From Tractidigestivibacter scatoligenes (GTDB taxonomy: Bacteria > Actinomycetota > Coriobacteriia > Coriobacteriales > Atopobiaceae): DNA of 64,000 nt. Positions 34,207 through 43,608 of this stretch are shown here, in pieces. How positions within the stretch are numbered: position 1 is the first letter of the stretch; each line of letters opens with the position of its first letter. The translations under genes were made by a program, and so were the position numbers. Location of the stretch: contig NZ_LOJF01000001.1 of NCBI RefSeq assembly GCF_001494635.1, positions 558,001-622,000 of the forward strand, read 5' to 3'. A model generated the notes under the pieces. The model had not been told where the DNA came from and did not search any database. It saw only the letters and a list, made by a program, of their open reading frames with translations.

Positions 34207-35697
34207 ATGGTTGTCCTTGTTCTCGTCTTGGTAGTCATTCTCGTGCTGCTCGTCGTCTGCGTTGCCCGCGCGGCGGCGATGAAGCCCACGCTCCCCGCCG
34301 GTTCGCCCATCGACGCGGGCGGCTATCACGCCGGCGACGCGGAGGTCGAGCGCTTCCGCACGCTGCTGCGCATTCCCACCGTCTCGCGCGACGACCCGGC
34401 CCAGCTCGATCGCGAGCCCTTCGACCGCTGGGTACCTACGCTGCAGCGCCTCTATCCGCGCACGTTCCAGGCGTTCGAGCTCACTCGCATCGACGAGTAC
34501 GGCATCCTCATGCGCTGGCTTGGGCGCAACTCTTCGCTGGCGCCCGTCGTGATGATGGCCCACCACGACGTGGTGCCCACGGACGGCCAGGAGTGGACGT
34601 ACCCGCCCTTTGCGGCCGAGGTCCATGACGGGCAGATCTGGGCCCGTGGCACGCTCGACAACAAGCTCTGCTTCTGCGGCTGCATGGAGGCGTTCGAGCA
34701 CCTGCTGGCCGAGGGCTACGTTCCGCCGCGCGACATCTGGTTCTTCTCGTCTTGCTGCGAGGAGACCTCCGGCCCCACGGCAGACCACGCCGTGGTGTGG
34801 CTGCGCGAGCACAACGTGCATCCGTGCATGGTCCTCGACGAGGGCGGCGCCGTTGCCACCGGCGTACCCCTGGGCGTGACCTCGCCCATGGCCATGGTGG
34901 GCGTATCCGAGAAGGGCCACGTGGACGTCACCGTGACAGCGCACGGTACGGGTGGGCACGCGTCTGCGCCCTCGTACAACGATGCTACGCGCCTTCTCGC
35001 CCGCGCCACGGAGCGCATCTGCGCCCATCCCGGAAAGCCGCAGGTGGCAGATGCTGTCACAGCCATGCTCCAGGAGCTTGCTGCCCGCGGAAGCTTTGCC
35101 TATCGCATCATCTTTGCAAACATGTGGCTCTTCCGGCCGCTGGTGGGGCGCATCCTTGCCGCCGGCACCGAGACCGGCCCCATGGTCCGCTCGACCTACG
35201 CGCTCACACAGCTCGCGGGCTCGCCTGCGAGAAACGTCCTGCCGCCCGAGGCTGCGGCCAACCTCAACGTGCGCGTGGCCCCGTTCGAGGACGTGAACGC
35301 CGCGCTTGCCCGCGCCCGCGCACAAGCGGCCGAGGAGTGCCGCGAATCCGGTGTTGCCGCGGACGCTGTGAGCGTGGACATTGCCGAGAACAGCTTGGTC
35401 AATGAGCCCTCGCCCTTCTCGCCGCACGACGACGCGCAGTTTGACTACATCCGCCGCTGCGTCGCCGGCGTCTACCCCGAGGCAGGCGTGTGCCCTTACG
35501 TGCAGACTAGCTGCTCGGACTCGCGCTCGTTCACCAAGATCTGTGACCACGTGTACCGCTTTGCCGCCTTCATCTACACGCCCACGGCGCGCACCCTCAT
35601 CCACAGCGCCAACGAGCGCATTCCGGTTGACGACTACAAGCGCGGCGTGGAGTTCTACGTGGCGTTTGTTCGGGGGCTTGACCAGCTGAAGGCATAA
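34207..35697 (+). CDS. Membrane-anchored M20-family peptidase
   Basis: A 496-residue protein with an N-terminal transmembrane helix (2-20) followed by an M20 metallopeptidase domain. Seen: metal His in MMAHHDVVP, bridging Asp in ARGTLDNKLC and the catalytic/metal Glu pair in CCEETSGPT; the dimerisation domain has GHASAPSYNDATR. The closest style is carboxypeptidase S/PM20D1-like enzymes, which hydrolyse peptides or N-acyl amino acids. The start at 34207 follows TGGAGGCGCC. The catalytic domain probably faces outward. It opens the peptide-handling block. Confidence 0.87.
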   Translation: MVVLVLVLVVILVLLVVCVARAAAMKPTLPAGSPIDAGGYHAGDAEVERFRTLLRIPTVSRDDPAQLDREPFDRWVPTLQRLYPRTFQAFELTRIDEYGILMRWLGRNSSLAPVVMMAHHDVVPTDGQEWTYPPFAAEVHDGQIWARGTLDNKLCFCGCMEAFEHLLAEGYVPPRDIWFFSSCCEETSGPTADHAVVWLREHNVHPCMVLDEGGAVATGVPLGVTSPMAMVGVSEKGHVDVTVTAHGTGGHASAPSYNDATRLLARATERICAHPGKPQVADAVTAMLQELAARGSFAYRIIFANMWLFRPLVGRILAAGTETGPMVRSTYALTQLAGSPARNVLPPEAAANLNVRVAPFEDVNAALARARAQAAEECRESGVAADAVSVDIAENSLVNEPSPFSPHDDAQFDYIRRCVAGVYPEAGVCPYVQTSCSDSRSFTKICDHVYRFAAFIYTPTARTLIHSANERIPVDDYKRGVEFYVAFVRGLDQLKA

Positions 35698-35756
35698 GGA
35701 ACGCAACCACTGTCCGGCGCGTCGCCCGTTAGCGCGCCCAGACGAGAGGCGCCAAG

Positions 35757-37091
35757 ATGGCCGAGAAGGAACGGGGTGCCAAGCCCAAGCAGAAGATTCC
35801 CTTCGACTGGAAGCGCTGCGCGGTTGCCTCCCTTCCCTTCATGGGGATGATCTCGTTCTGGCAGGTCTTCGACGGTCTGGTCCCCAAGATGCTCACCCAG
35901 ACCTTTGGTCTCTCCAACTGGCTCACCGGCGTGGTGATGGCGCTCGACAACGTGTTTGGCCTCTTCCTGCTGCCCTGGTTTGGCATCCTCTCCGACCGCT
36001 GCCGGTCGCGCCTGGGGAGAAGGACCCCCTTCATCCTGGCCGGCTCTGCCGTTGCAGCCGTCTCCGTGCCGCTCATCGCTGTGGCCAACAACCTGGGCAG
36101 CCTGCCATTGCTTATTGCGATGATCCTGGTGACCCTGGTTGCCATCTGCTCGTATCGCACGGCGACCCTGGCGATTGTCGCCGACATCACGCCGCGTCCG
36201 CTGCGTACCAAGGGCGACTCGGTCGACAAGATCGTGGGTTATGCGGGTACTGGCGTCATGTTGGTGGCCATCTCGGTCCTTGTCCCCTCGGTGGCGAACC
36301 CGGACTACGTGCCGGTTTTCCTGCTGCAGGGTATTGTGATCGCCGTGGCGGCCGTGGTGTACCGCGTGCTTCTCAACGAGCCCAAAGCAGTGGCTAAGAT
36401 GCACGAGGAGAGCCTTGCCATGGGCATCAAGGAAGACTCGATCGATGTGGATGACGACGCCGGGCAAGGCAAGGAGCGCGTGACCGACCCAGAACTCGTG
36501 CGCTCGATTGCCCTGCTCCTTGGCGCGGTCTTCTTCTACTACATGTCCTACAACGCCATGACCACTAACATCTCGCGTTACGCGTCTGACTTCTTCTCGA
36601 TGCTTGGCGGCTCCTACGCAATCATCAACATTGTTACCATAGCGGGAGGGCTTCTCTCGTACGTTCCGGTGGCCAACCTCTCCCTTAAGGTGGGCAGGAA
36701 GCGCGTTGCCCTCGTTGCCGGCTTGGTGATGACTATCTGCCCGGCCATCATGTGGCTCTTCCCGTCGTTCACGCCCCTCTACTATGTGCTCTTCCTGCTC
36801 ATGGGCGCTTCCCTTGGCGCTGTCGACCTGTGCGTGTATCCCATGATCCTTGAGGGCTGCAGCTCCAGGAGCGTTGGCCGCTACTCGGGCTATTACTACA
36901 CGGTGAGCATGGCGGCGCAGGTCGTGACGCCCATCTTGTCCGGCCTGGTCATGGACGTGGCCGAGTCCCAGCTCTTCCTCTACATCACCGTGATGGGGGC
37001 GGCCATGTGCGTCTTCATCGCCCTGGCAAAGCACGGCGACTCGATTCTTGCGGACGAGATCCTGCGTCGCGAGGCGAGTTCTGCGGAGTAG
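35757..37091 (+). CDS. MFS transporter, GPH (glycoside-pentoside-hexuronide) type
   Basis: A 444-residue transporter with 12 predicted helices. Seen: GMISFWQVFDGLVPKML, LDNVFGLFLLPWFGILSDRCRSRLGRR (the conserved loop 2-3 of the GPH and sucrose-transporter group) and ADITPRPLRTKGDSVDKIVG. It would be a cation symporter for a glycoside or sugar; substrate unknown. It is 60 bp after the M20 peptidase gene and 126 bp before the RpiR regulator, so cotranscription with the peptidase is likely. Confidence 0.82.
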   Translation: MAEKERGAKPKQKIPFDWKRCAVASLPFMGMISFWQVFDGLVPKMLTQTFGLSNWLTGVVMALDNVFGLFLLPWFGILSDRCRSRLGRRTPFILAGSAVAAVSVPLIAVANNLGSLPLLIAMILVTLVAICSYRTATLAIVADITPRPLRTKGDSVDKIVGYAGTGVMLVAISVLVPSVANPDYVPVFLLQGIVIAVAAVVYRVLLNEPKAVAKMHEESLAMGIKEDSIDVDDDAGQGKERVTDPELVRSIALLLGAVFFYYMSYNAMTTNISRYASDFFSMLGGSYAIINIVTIAGGLLSYVPVANLSLKVGRKRVALVAGLVMTICPAIMWLFPSFTPLYYVLFLLMGASLGAVDLCVYPMILEGCSSRSVGRYSGYYYTVSMAAQVVTPILSGLVMDVAESQLFLYITVMGAAMCVFIALAKHGDSILADEILRREASSAE

Positions 37092-37154
37092 GGCGTGGGC
37101 CAAGTGGACAATGGCACGCGAAACTCTTCTGTGGCACCATACTCGAAGTTCCGT

Positions 37155-37173
37155 GTGCCAACGCATCTGGCAC
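37155..37173. promoter_or_regulatory. Inverted repeat upstream of rpiR
   Basis: GTGCCA-N7-TGGCAC lies 44 bp before the RpiR start, and two more TGGCAC half-sites occur just upstream (near 37110 and 37132). A candidate operator; the binding protein is unknown. Confidence 0.4.
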
Positions 37174-37216
37174 GCAACGGTGATATACGTTTCGATAGCG
37201 GAGGGCGGATCACTAG

Positions 37217-38065
37217 GTGGACCTGATAGAGCGCATGAAGTCTCAGGAGGGAAACTTTACCGAGTCCGAGCTTGCCGTCGCCCGCTACATTGCCGGTCAC
37301 CCTATGGATGTGGTTGGCAACACCGTCTCGAAGGTCTCGGAGCTCTCGGGTCTTTCGGCTGCGGCCATCGTGCGCATGTGTCAGCGCATGGGGTATAGCG
37401 GCTTCTCTGAGTTCCGCTTTGAGATGGACCGCCAGCTTCTCTCCAACGGCACGCAGGAGGAAGGCGGCGCGAACGAGGGCGGACTTCTCTCGCGCTTTGT
37501 GAACATCAATGCCGTCCAGCTGCGCAAGGTCGCCGAGGCAGTTGACGCGTCACTGCTCAACCACGTTGCAGCCTCGCTCTGCGCCGCGCCACGCGTTGCC
37601 GTGTGGGGCGTGGACCGCATGTACGAGAGAGCGCTGCAGCTCTCTGCGGGGCTCATGCACGCGGGCATATTCAACAGCGTGACAAACGACACGACGGTGA
37701 TGGATGACGTGGCAAGCATTCTGGGCAAGGGTGACGTCTGCGTGGTCATTTCGCAGAAGGGGCGCGACTACGATGCCTATGCCCTGCTCATGGATGCCAT
37801 ACGCGAGAACGGCGGAGAGGTCTTCTTTGTCACGGTGAACGCGAGAAGCCAGTTCATCTCGCACGCGTCTAATGCAATCGTGCTGCCAAGCATCATGAAC
37901 GGCAGGCGGTCAGACCTTGCAGACGCCCAGCTCACCATCTACATGTACCTGGAGATTCTTCTCGACGAGGTTGCCTACCTGCAGAGCAAGGCCGAGGGCG
38001 CCAACGACGACACAAGCGCGCCGGACGGGGGAGCGAACCCCCGTCCGGAAAAAGAAGAGCGCTAG
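37217..38065 (+). CDS. MurR/RpiR-family regulator
   Basis: A 282-residue regulator with the RpiR N-terminal helix-turn-helix (FTESELAVARYIAGHPMDVV, SELSGLSAAAIVRMCQRMGY, FSEFRFEMDRQL) and a C-terminal SIS domain (VAVWGVDRMYERALQ, VCVVISQKGRDYDAY). RpiR proteins normally sense a sugar phosphate. Start is GTG at 37217. Its stop overlaps that of the convergent AroM gene by 4 bp. It stands next to the peptide-handling genes and is the best local candidate to control them. Confidence 0.9.
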   Translation: MDLIERMKSQEGNFTESELAVARYIAGHPMDVVGNTVSKVSELSGLSAAAIVRMCQRMGYSGFSEFRFEMDRQLLSNGTQEEGGANEGGLLSRFVNINAVQLRKVAEAVDASLLNHVAASLCAAPRVAVWGVDRMYERALQLSAGLMHAGIFNSVTNDTTVMDDVASILGKGDVCVVISQKGRDYDAYALLMDAIRENGGEVFFVTVNARSQFISHASNAIVLPSIMNGRRSDLADAQLTIYMYLEILLDEVAYLQSKAEGANDDTSAPDGGANPRPEKEER

Positions 38066-38739
38066 CCGAGAAGCTCGGAGACAACCGAGGCAACAAGGGT
38101 GCGCGGAAGAAGCACGTCGAGGCCGGACGCCTCGCGCGCGGCGTCGCGCATCTGCGTGGTGAATCCCATGCAGTCAAGGCAGAGAAAGGCATCGCTCGAC
38201 CCGCGCAGCGTGGCTGCCGTCTTGCGCACGCCGTCGATACCCGCGTACGGGCTAGCCGATACTACGTCGACCTCCACGCCGTGATCGCCCCACCACGTCT
38301 TGGCCTGCTCTACCTGGGATGGCTCGGGCACCATCACGGCCACACGCCGGCCGCTCGCAAGGGTGCGAGCGACGGCGTGAAAGAGCGGCTGGGGATAGAC
38401 GAGAGGAACCTCGTGGCGCATCTCGGGAAAAGACCCCGTGCACAGTACGATGATGGCTCGGGCGCCTTCACGCTCGGCTTGGTCGATTCTCGCCTGCACC
38501 AGGGGGAGCACCTTGGTGCCAGAGAAAGTAACCTGCGAGCCGTCACGCATGCGCGAGACCAAGACCTCATCGCCGGGCTCGGGCGCAAGGTCGCGCTCGA
38601 CCTCGCTTGCAGTGAGGTCATCGAGCGCCCCATACTGCACGAGCTCGAGTGTTGGCGCGAGACGCGACTCAAGGTCGGCCGTCATGTCCGTGCGGGGCGC
38701 CTGCCCCACGGTGATGCCGGCAATCCTGGTGCGTGCCAT
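38062..38739 (-). CDS. AroM-family protein
   Basis: A 225-residue AroM protein. The family is named from the E. coli aroL-aroM operon but has no firmly known activity; its fold is thought to be like that of Asp/Glu racemases. Seen: N-terminal RIAGITVGQAPRTDM, and two Cys-containing loops, IVLCTGSFPE and FLCLDCMGFT, at about the spacing of the two catalytic Cys of that superfamily. No signal peptide. It follows the DUF1177 gene by 2 bp in the same direction, so the two are a unit. Its stop overlaps the end of the convergent RpiR gene. Confidence 0.85.
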   Translation of the reverse strand: MARTRIAGITVGQAPRTDMTADLESRLAPTLELVQYGALDDLTASEVERDLAPEPGDEVLVSRMRDGSQVTFSGTKVLPLVQARIDQAEREGARAIIVLCTGSFPEMRHEVPLVYPQPLFHAVARTLASGRRVAVMVPEPSQVEQAKTWWGDHGVEVDVVSASPYAGIDGVRKTAATLRGSSDAFLCLDCMGFTTQMRDAAREASGLDVLLPRTLVASVVSELLG

Positions 38740-38741
38740 CC

Positions 38742-39680
38742 CTAGCGCGCCTTGCCCGGCGTCTGGAAGCGCTCCATGGTGCCGTAGAGCTCGACCAGGT
38801 GGTCAAACTGCTCCGCATCGTAGAAGGAGCAGGCACCCTGCCCGTAGACCTTTGCCACCTCAACGGCAAAGCGCGCTGCCTCCTCGACGTCGGTGCCGTG
38901 TGTGGCACCGGTGGCGCAGCCTGCAACCATCTGCTCGGTGGCAATTGCTACTCCCACGACGGGAGCGCTTGTCGCCGTTGCGGGCTGCAGGATGCTGTTG
39001 AGGTGGTAGAGGTCGTTGCCGTACGGGGTGATGTCCTGCTGCGAGAGGGCAAAGACCTGCGGCATCTTGCCAGTCACGCGCGTCATAATGTCCATGAGGT
39101 CATTGGAGACCGAGAGGATGTAGCCCTGCATCACGGTGGGGGAGATAGCAATGCCGTTCACGTTGATGATGCGGTTGCCCTTGGTGGTGTCGATGGAGAC
39201 CACGGCGTCCATGCGGGGGTCAACCTCCATGCGGTTCATGGTCTCCATGTCAATGGGGGAGTCCATGAAGGGCACGGGCTCATGAGGGAGCGTGGGCGCG
39301 TCGGGGCACACGTGGGTGGCCACAATGACGTCGCCGGTAAGGACGTCACCGCGCTTGTGCATTTCAACGAGCTTGAGCGCGGCAGTGAGTGCCGCAAGCG
39401 CACCGTCGCCGTCGGATACGGCGCCGATGAGCTCGGGACGAGCGCCCAGTCCGCCAAGGCGACCGACAATACCGAGGGTGGGTGCGTCCCCGCCAGAGGA
39501 CTTGCCGTTGGAGCCAGGAATGAGGACCTTCATGCAGTCGGTGCCGCCGCGCTCGCCGGAGACGCGCTCGACGGTTACGTCGCTTGCACCGCGGCCGCGG
39601 AGGAAGTCCGCGACCTCGTTGCCAGAGGCGGAGGGCTTATCGATGAGGTCATAGATGTCGAGCATCTGGCGAAGCAGCAT
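38742..39680 (-). CDS. DUF1177-family protein
   Basis: A 312-residue protein of the uncharacterised DUF1177 family. Recognised segments are LGIVGRLGGLGARPELIG, VSDGDGALAALTAALKL, VATHVCPDAPTLPHEPVPFM, DTTKGNRIINVNG and ATATSAPVVGVAIATEQMV. Conserved His, Cys and Asp residues suggest a hydrolase or metal enzyme, but that is inference. The start at 39680 follows GAAAGGATTTCC. It is divergent from the ABC transporter and directly precedes aroM-like, so it is probably cotranscribed with that gene and coregulated with the transporter. Confidence 0.85.
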   Translation of the reverse strand: MLLRQMLDIYDLIDKPSASGNEVADFLRGRGASDVTVERVSGERGGTDCMKVLIPGSNGKSSGGDAPTLGIVGRLGGLGARPELIGAVSDGDGALAALTAALKLVEMHKRGDVLTGDVIVATHVCPDAPTLPHEPVPFMDSPIDMETMNRMEVDPRMDAVVSIDTTKGNRIINVNGIAISPTVMQGYILSVSNDLMDIMTRVTGKMPQVFALSQQDITPYGNDLYHLNSILQPATATSAPVVGVAIATEQMVAGCATGATHGTDVEEAARFAVEVAKVYGQGACSFYDAEQFDHLVELYGTMERFQTPGKAR

Positions 39681-39696
39681 TGGAAATCCTTTCAAC

Positions 39697-39828
39697 GAAA
39701 TACATTTCAATCCACGTGGCGGGCAATTCGCAAACAGTGCCAGAATCCGGCCTGTTTAGCGTCTACCATAGCCCGAGAAGCGCCTTTAATTGTTACAGCA
39801 CGATGTAACTTGTTTCATTCGAGTGAAA
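39697..39828. promoter_or_regulatory. Dyads in the DUF1177/ABC transporter divergent gap
   Basis: Three dyads lie in this 281-bp divergent gap: GAAAT-ac-ATTTC (39697-39708), GTTACA-N6-TGTAAC (39792-39809) and TTTCA-N6-TGAAA (39813-39828). The first sits 17 bp before the DUF1177 start and the others about 135-170 bp before the binding-protein start. GAAA/TTTC dyads are typical of RpiR-type operators, so the RpiR protein at 37217 is a candidate ligand. Confidence 0.5.
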
Positions 39829-39961
39829 TACACCCTCCCTGAAACAACCCCACGGCCACCAGCATGGCATGCTGCATCCAATGACCCGCAGGAGGTGGGT
39901 CAACGCGCATGCCGCGTTGGTTGCCGGGACGCTTGCGCCCGGCGTGAGGGAGGAGCTGGCG

Positions 39962-41611
39962 ATGAGCGCTCAGAACAAGACCAGGTTGAACGTGCAGGAG
40001 TCCATGGCGTGCCTCTCGAGGCGTGGCTTCCTGCGTACGGCGGGAATGCTCGGCCTAGGCGCTGCGGCGATGGGCCTTGCAGGATGCGGCGGCAGCTCCG
40101 ACACTTCGTCGGCCTCTGCGGGAGCCGACGGAACCACCACCGGTGGCACCCTCGTGATCTCTCTGCCTTCCTCGCCCAAGTACCTTGACCCCATCCTCTA
40201 TACGGGCACCTACGAGTCCCAGATCATCAACTGCGTGTGCGACACGCTCGTCGACTACAACATGGACCTGTCCCAGATCGTGCCAGTGCTCGCGACCGAC
40301 TGGACCATCAGCGACGACGGCCTTACCTACACCTTCAACCTGCGCAGCGACGCCAAGTTCCAGAAGGGCCAGTACCAGGACGGCCGTGCCGTCACCGCGG
40401 AGGACATCAAGTACTCCCTCGAGCGCTCCGCCAAGCAGTCCTCGATGAACCGCCTGGCGATGCTCGACCACGTTGACGTTGTGAGCGACACGACCGTCAA
40501 CTGCGTCCTCAACGCCCCCGCCGCCTCGTTCCTCACCGCGCTCACCGACGCCGGCAACGTCATTGTCCCCAAGGAGGAGGTCGAGGGCTGGGGCGACTCC
40601 TTCGGCGACCACCTCGTTGGCTCCGGTCCCTTCAAGCTCGAGCAGTTCCTCAAGGACCAGGAGTCCGACCTCTCAAAGAACGACACCTACTGGGGTCCCA
40701 CGCCCAACCTCGACGGCGTGACCATCAAGGTCGTCACCGACATGACCCAGGCTGCAAATGGTCTCACCACCGGCGAGCTTGACATGGCCACCTCGCTCAC
40801 CGGCGAGTCCATCCAGACCATCAAGAACAACTCCGACCTGGTCATGCAGCAGACGCCTGCCCTGCATATCGCCTACGTCTACTTCAACCAGGTGAACGGC
40901 CCCACCGCCGACCAGCGCGTGCGCAAGGCCATCCTCATGGCGATCAACCGCGATGACCTGGTGAAGGGCGTCTATCCGTACGGCGAGGCCGAGACCGCCT
41001 CGCTGCCGCTTCCCAAGGGAAGCTGGGGCTACGATGCCTCCGTCGAGAGCGACGTTCCCGCATACGACCCCGACGCCGCGAAGGCGCTGATGGCAGAGGC
41101 GGGATACGCTGACGGTCTCTCGCTCAACCTTTACATTTCCAACACCGAGGCCCGCATCAAGATGGGAACCATCCTCCAGCAGACGCTCAAGGAGACCCTA
41201 AACATTGACCTCACGATCAACCCGTCCGACTGGGGCACGTTCAGCGCCACGGCCGCCTCTGGCACTGCCGACATGTACGGCATGAGCTGGACCTGGTACC
41301 CCGACCCGTTCTTCTTCCTCAACAAGCTGTTCAGCAGTTCCGAGGTGGGCGCGCTCGGCAACGGCGCTGGTTTTAGCCACCAGGACGTTGACGACCTTCT
41401 CGACAAGGCCCTTGCCGTCACCGACCAGGACCAGCGTGCCGACTACTACAAGCAGGCGCTCAAGGCGATTGTCTCCTACGACCCGATGCTGGTTTACGCC
41501 TCCGAGTTCGTGAACACCGGCCTCACCACCAAGGTCCAGGGCTACGAGCAGCGCGCCGACGGCAAGATCGTCATCGTGAACGACGAGGTCAACGTCTCGA
41601 AGACCGCGTAG
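39962..41611 (+). CDS. Peptide ABC transporter substrate-binding lipoprotein
   Basis: A 549-residue SBP of family 5 (DppA/OppA type). The N-terminus has a Tat motif SRRGFLRTAGM followed by a hydrophobic stretch and lipobox LAGC, so it is exported folded and lipid-anchored. The binding domain has GGTLVISLPSSPKYLDPIL, FNLRSDAKFQKGQ and AVTAEDIKYSLER. The start at 39962 follows GAGGGAGGAGCTGGCG. It heads an operon of binding protein, two permeases and two ATPases. Dipeptides or other short peptides are the expected cargo, but the family also binds nickel, opines and sugars. Confidence 0.92.
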   Translation: MSAQNKTRLNVQESMACLSRRGFLRTAGMLGLGAAAMGLAGCGGSSDTSSASAGADGTTTGGTLVISLPSSPKYLDPILYTGTYESQIINCVCDTLVDYNMDLSQIVPVLATDWTISDDGLTYTFNLRSDAKFQKGQYQDGRAVTAEDIKYSLERSAKQSSMNRLAMLDHVDVVSDTTVNCVLNAPAASFLTALTDAGNVIVPKEEVEGWGDSFGDHLVGSGPFKLEQFLKDQESDLSKNDTYWGPTPNLDGVTIKVVTDMTQAANGLTTGELDMATSLTGESIQTIKNNSDLVMQQTPALHIAYVYFNQVNGPTADQRVRKAILMAINRDDLVKGVYPYGEAETASLPLPKGSWGYDASVESDVPAYDPDAAKALMAEAGYADGLSLNLYISNTEARIKMGTILQQTLKETLNIDLTINPSDWGTFSATAASGTADMYGMSWTWYPDPFFFLNKLFSSSEVGALGNGAGFSHQDVDDLLDKALAVTDQDQRADYYKQALKAIVSYDPMLVYASEFVNTGLTTKVQGYEQRADGKIVIVNDEVNVSKTA

Positions 41612-41728
41612 CAGCACCATCGTTTCTAGCCAGTCGAGGGGGCACGGGCGAGACCTGCGCCCCCTCGGCACCGAATGGGGCCATCCTGCGTCGCATTCGG
41701 ACGAGAACACCCAGGGGGTGGTAGCAGG

Positions 41729-42685
41729 ATGGCCAAGACAATCATCAGGCGGGCGCTTCAGACCATCCCCGTCCTGCTCGTTGTCGTAACGTTCACGTTC
41801 GTCCTCACGCGCATGATTCCGGGCGATCCGGCAGTAACCATGCTCGGTCCCCAGGCCTCGCCAGATGCCATCGAGACCATGCGAGAGAAGATGGGCCTCA
41901 ACGAGCCCATGCTGCAGCAGTATGCGAGCTACGTCCTCGGCGTCCTGCAGGGGGACTTTGGCTATTCCTACTCCTATAACGGCGCGGTGATGCCCATTAT
42001 CCTGAGCCGCCTCCCGTCCACGCTGATGATCACCATCACCGGACTCGTGCTCGCTATCCTGGTGGGCATTCCCATTGGCGTCGAGTCTGCGGTCAAGCAG
42101 AACACCGCCTTCGACTACATCTTCATGGTGCTGGCGCTTGTCGGCGTGTCGATGCCCATCTTCTGGCTTGGTCTGATGCTCGTCCTCACCTTCAGCGTGA
42201 ACCTGGGGTGGCTTCCCGTAATGGGCATGGGCAATGCTGCCAAGGGCGCCTGGGACGTGGTGAGCCACATGATCCTGCCGTGCCTCTGCCTGGCAACGAT
42301 TCCCGCCGCAACCTTTGCCCGCATCACGCGCTCCAGCATGCTCGAGTCCATCAACGCGGACTACGTGAAGGCGCTTCGCTCTCGTGGCATCAAGGAGTCC
42401 GTGGTCATCTGGAAGCACGCCTTCAAGAACGCCCTCCCGCCCATCGTCACCGTGCTGGGCATCCAGCTCGCCGGCGCCTTTGCCGGAGCCATCCTCACCG
42501 AGACGATCTTCTCCTGGCCTGGTCTGGGAACCCTCATCGTGAACGCGGTCAACGGTCGCGACTATGCCCTCATCCAGGGCGTGGTTCTCTTCTCGGCGGT
42601 GGTCTTCGTCTTTGTGAACCTGGTCGTGGACATCGTGTACATGATCATTAACCCCAAGGTGAGCTACGAGGGAGGTGCCCGCTAA
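41729..42685 (+). CDS. Peptide ABC transporter permease, DppB type
   Basis: A 318-residue permease with six predicted helices. Seen: IIRRALQTIPVLLVVVTFTF, ILTRMIPGDPA-type N-terminal loop (RMIPGDPAVTMLG) and the EAA loop DYVKALRSRGIKESVVIWKHAFKNALPP, which contacts the ATPase. The start at 41729 was chosen over 41675 for its MAKTIIRRA onset. Its stop overlaps the start of the next permease (TAATG). Confidence 0.93.
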   Translation: MAKTIIRRALQTIPVLLVVVTFTFVLTRMIPGDPAVTMLGPQASPDAIETMREKMGLNEPMLQQYASYVLGVLQGDFGYSYSYNGAVMPIILSRLPSTLMITITGLVLAILVGIPIGVESAVKQNTAFDYIFMVLALVGVSMPIFWLGLMLVLTFSVNLGWLPVMGMGNAAKGAWDVVSHMILPCLCLATIPAATFARITRSSMLESINADYVKALRSRGIKESVVIWKHAFKNALPPIVTVLGIQLAGAFAGAILTETIFSWPGLGTLIVNAVNGRDYALIQGVVLFSAVVFVFVNLVVDIVYMIINPKVSYEGGAR

Positions 42686-43599
42686 TGGCAGAGCAGACAA
42701 ACGCGACTGCGCCGGAGGCCCTGAGCGACGCCGCCAACCTCGAGATGCTCAAGCGCGAGCGGCGAGCGAACAACGTCTGGCACAAGCTCACGCGCAACAA
42801 GATGGCTGTCGTGGGGCTCATCATCGTTGCGTTCATGGTCTTTCTTGCCGTGTTCGCCCCGATCATCTCACCCTATGACCCCAATGCGACGGACATGTCC
42901 AACATGTTCGCGGCGCCGGGGCAGGCGGGCCACCTCTTTGGCACCGACTCCTATGGTCGCGACCTGCTCTCGCGCATCATCTATGGTGCGAGGATCTCGA
43001 TCTTCATCGCCATCGGCGGCACCATCGTGGGTGCCATCATCGGCGTGCTTCTGGGCCTTGTCGCCGGCTTCTTTGGCGGTGCGATTGACTCCATCATCAT
43101 GCGCGTCATGGACGGCATGATGGCCTTCCCGTTCATTCTCCTCGCCCTCATCCTCATGACTATCCTCGGACAGGGGACGCAGAACGTGATCATCGCCATT
43201 GGCGTGGCAAACGTCCCCAACTTTGCTCGTGTTGTGCGCGGCCAGGTGCACGTGGTGAAGAACGAGGAGTACTGCAATGCCGAGAGGGTCATAGGCGCCT
43301 CTCCCGCGCGCATCCTCTTCAAGCACATCTTTGCCAACGCCATGTCGCCGGTCATCGTGTACTTCACGCTCAACATCGCAAGCGCGATCATCTCCGAGGC
43401 GGCCCTCTCGTTCCTCGGCCTTGGCGTGCAGCCGCCCACCGCGTCTTGGGGCGCGATTCTCTCGGAGGGCAAGAGCACGCTCCAGACCGCGCCGCACATC
43501 GCCACCATCTCGGGTGTCTTCATCCTGCTCACGGTGCTTGGCTTCAACCTCTTTGGCGACGGCATCCGCGACGTCTTCGACCCCAAGCAGAAGCGGTAG
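42685..43599 (+). CDS. Peptide ABC transporter permease, DppC type
   Basis: A 304-residue permease. Seen: N-terminal FxxNKMAVVGLIIV, the HLFGTDSYGRDLLSRIIYGAR motif typical of DppC/OppC, and the EAA loop NAERVIGASPARILFKHIFAN. Overlaps the upstream permease stop by one base; the ATPase gene follows within a few bases. Confidence 0.93.
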   Translation: MAEQTNATAPEALSDAANLEMLKRERRANNVWHKLTRNKMAVVGLIIVAFMVFLAVFAPIISPYDPNATDMSNMFAAPGQAGHLFGTDSYGRDLLSRIIYGARISIFIAIGGTIVGAIIGVLLGLVAGFFGGAIDSIIMRVMDGMMAFPFILLALILMTILGQGTQNVIIAIGVANVPNFARVVRGQVHVVKNEEYCNAERVIGASPARILFKHIFANAMSPVIVYFTLNIASAIISEAALSFLGLGVQPPTASWGAILSEGKSTLQTAPHIATISGVFILLTVLGFNLFGDGIRDVFDPKQKR

Positions 43600-43608
43600 G
43601 TGATGACC

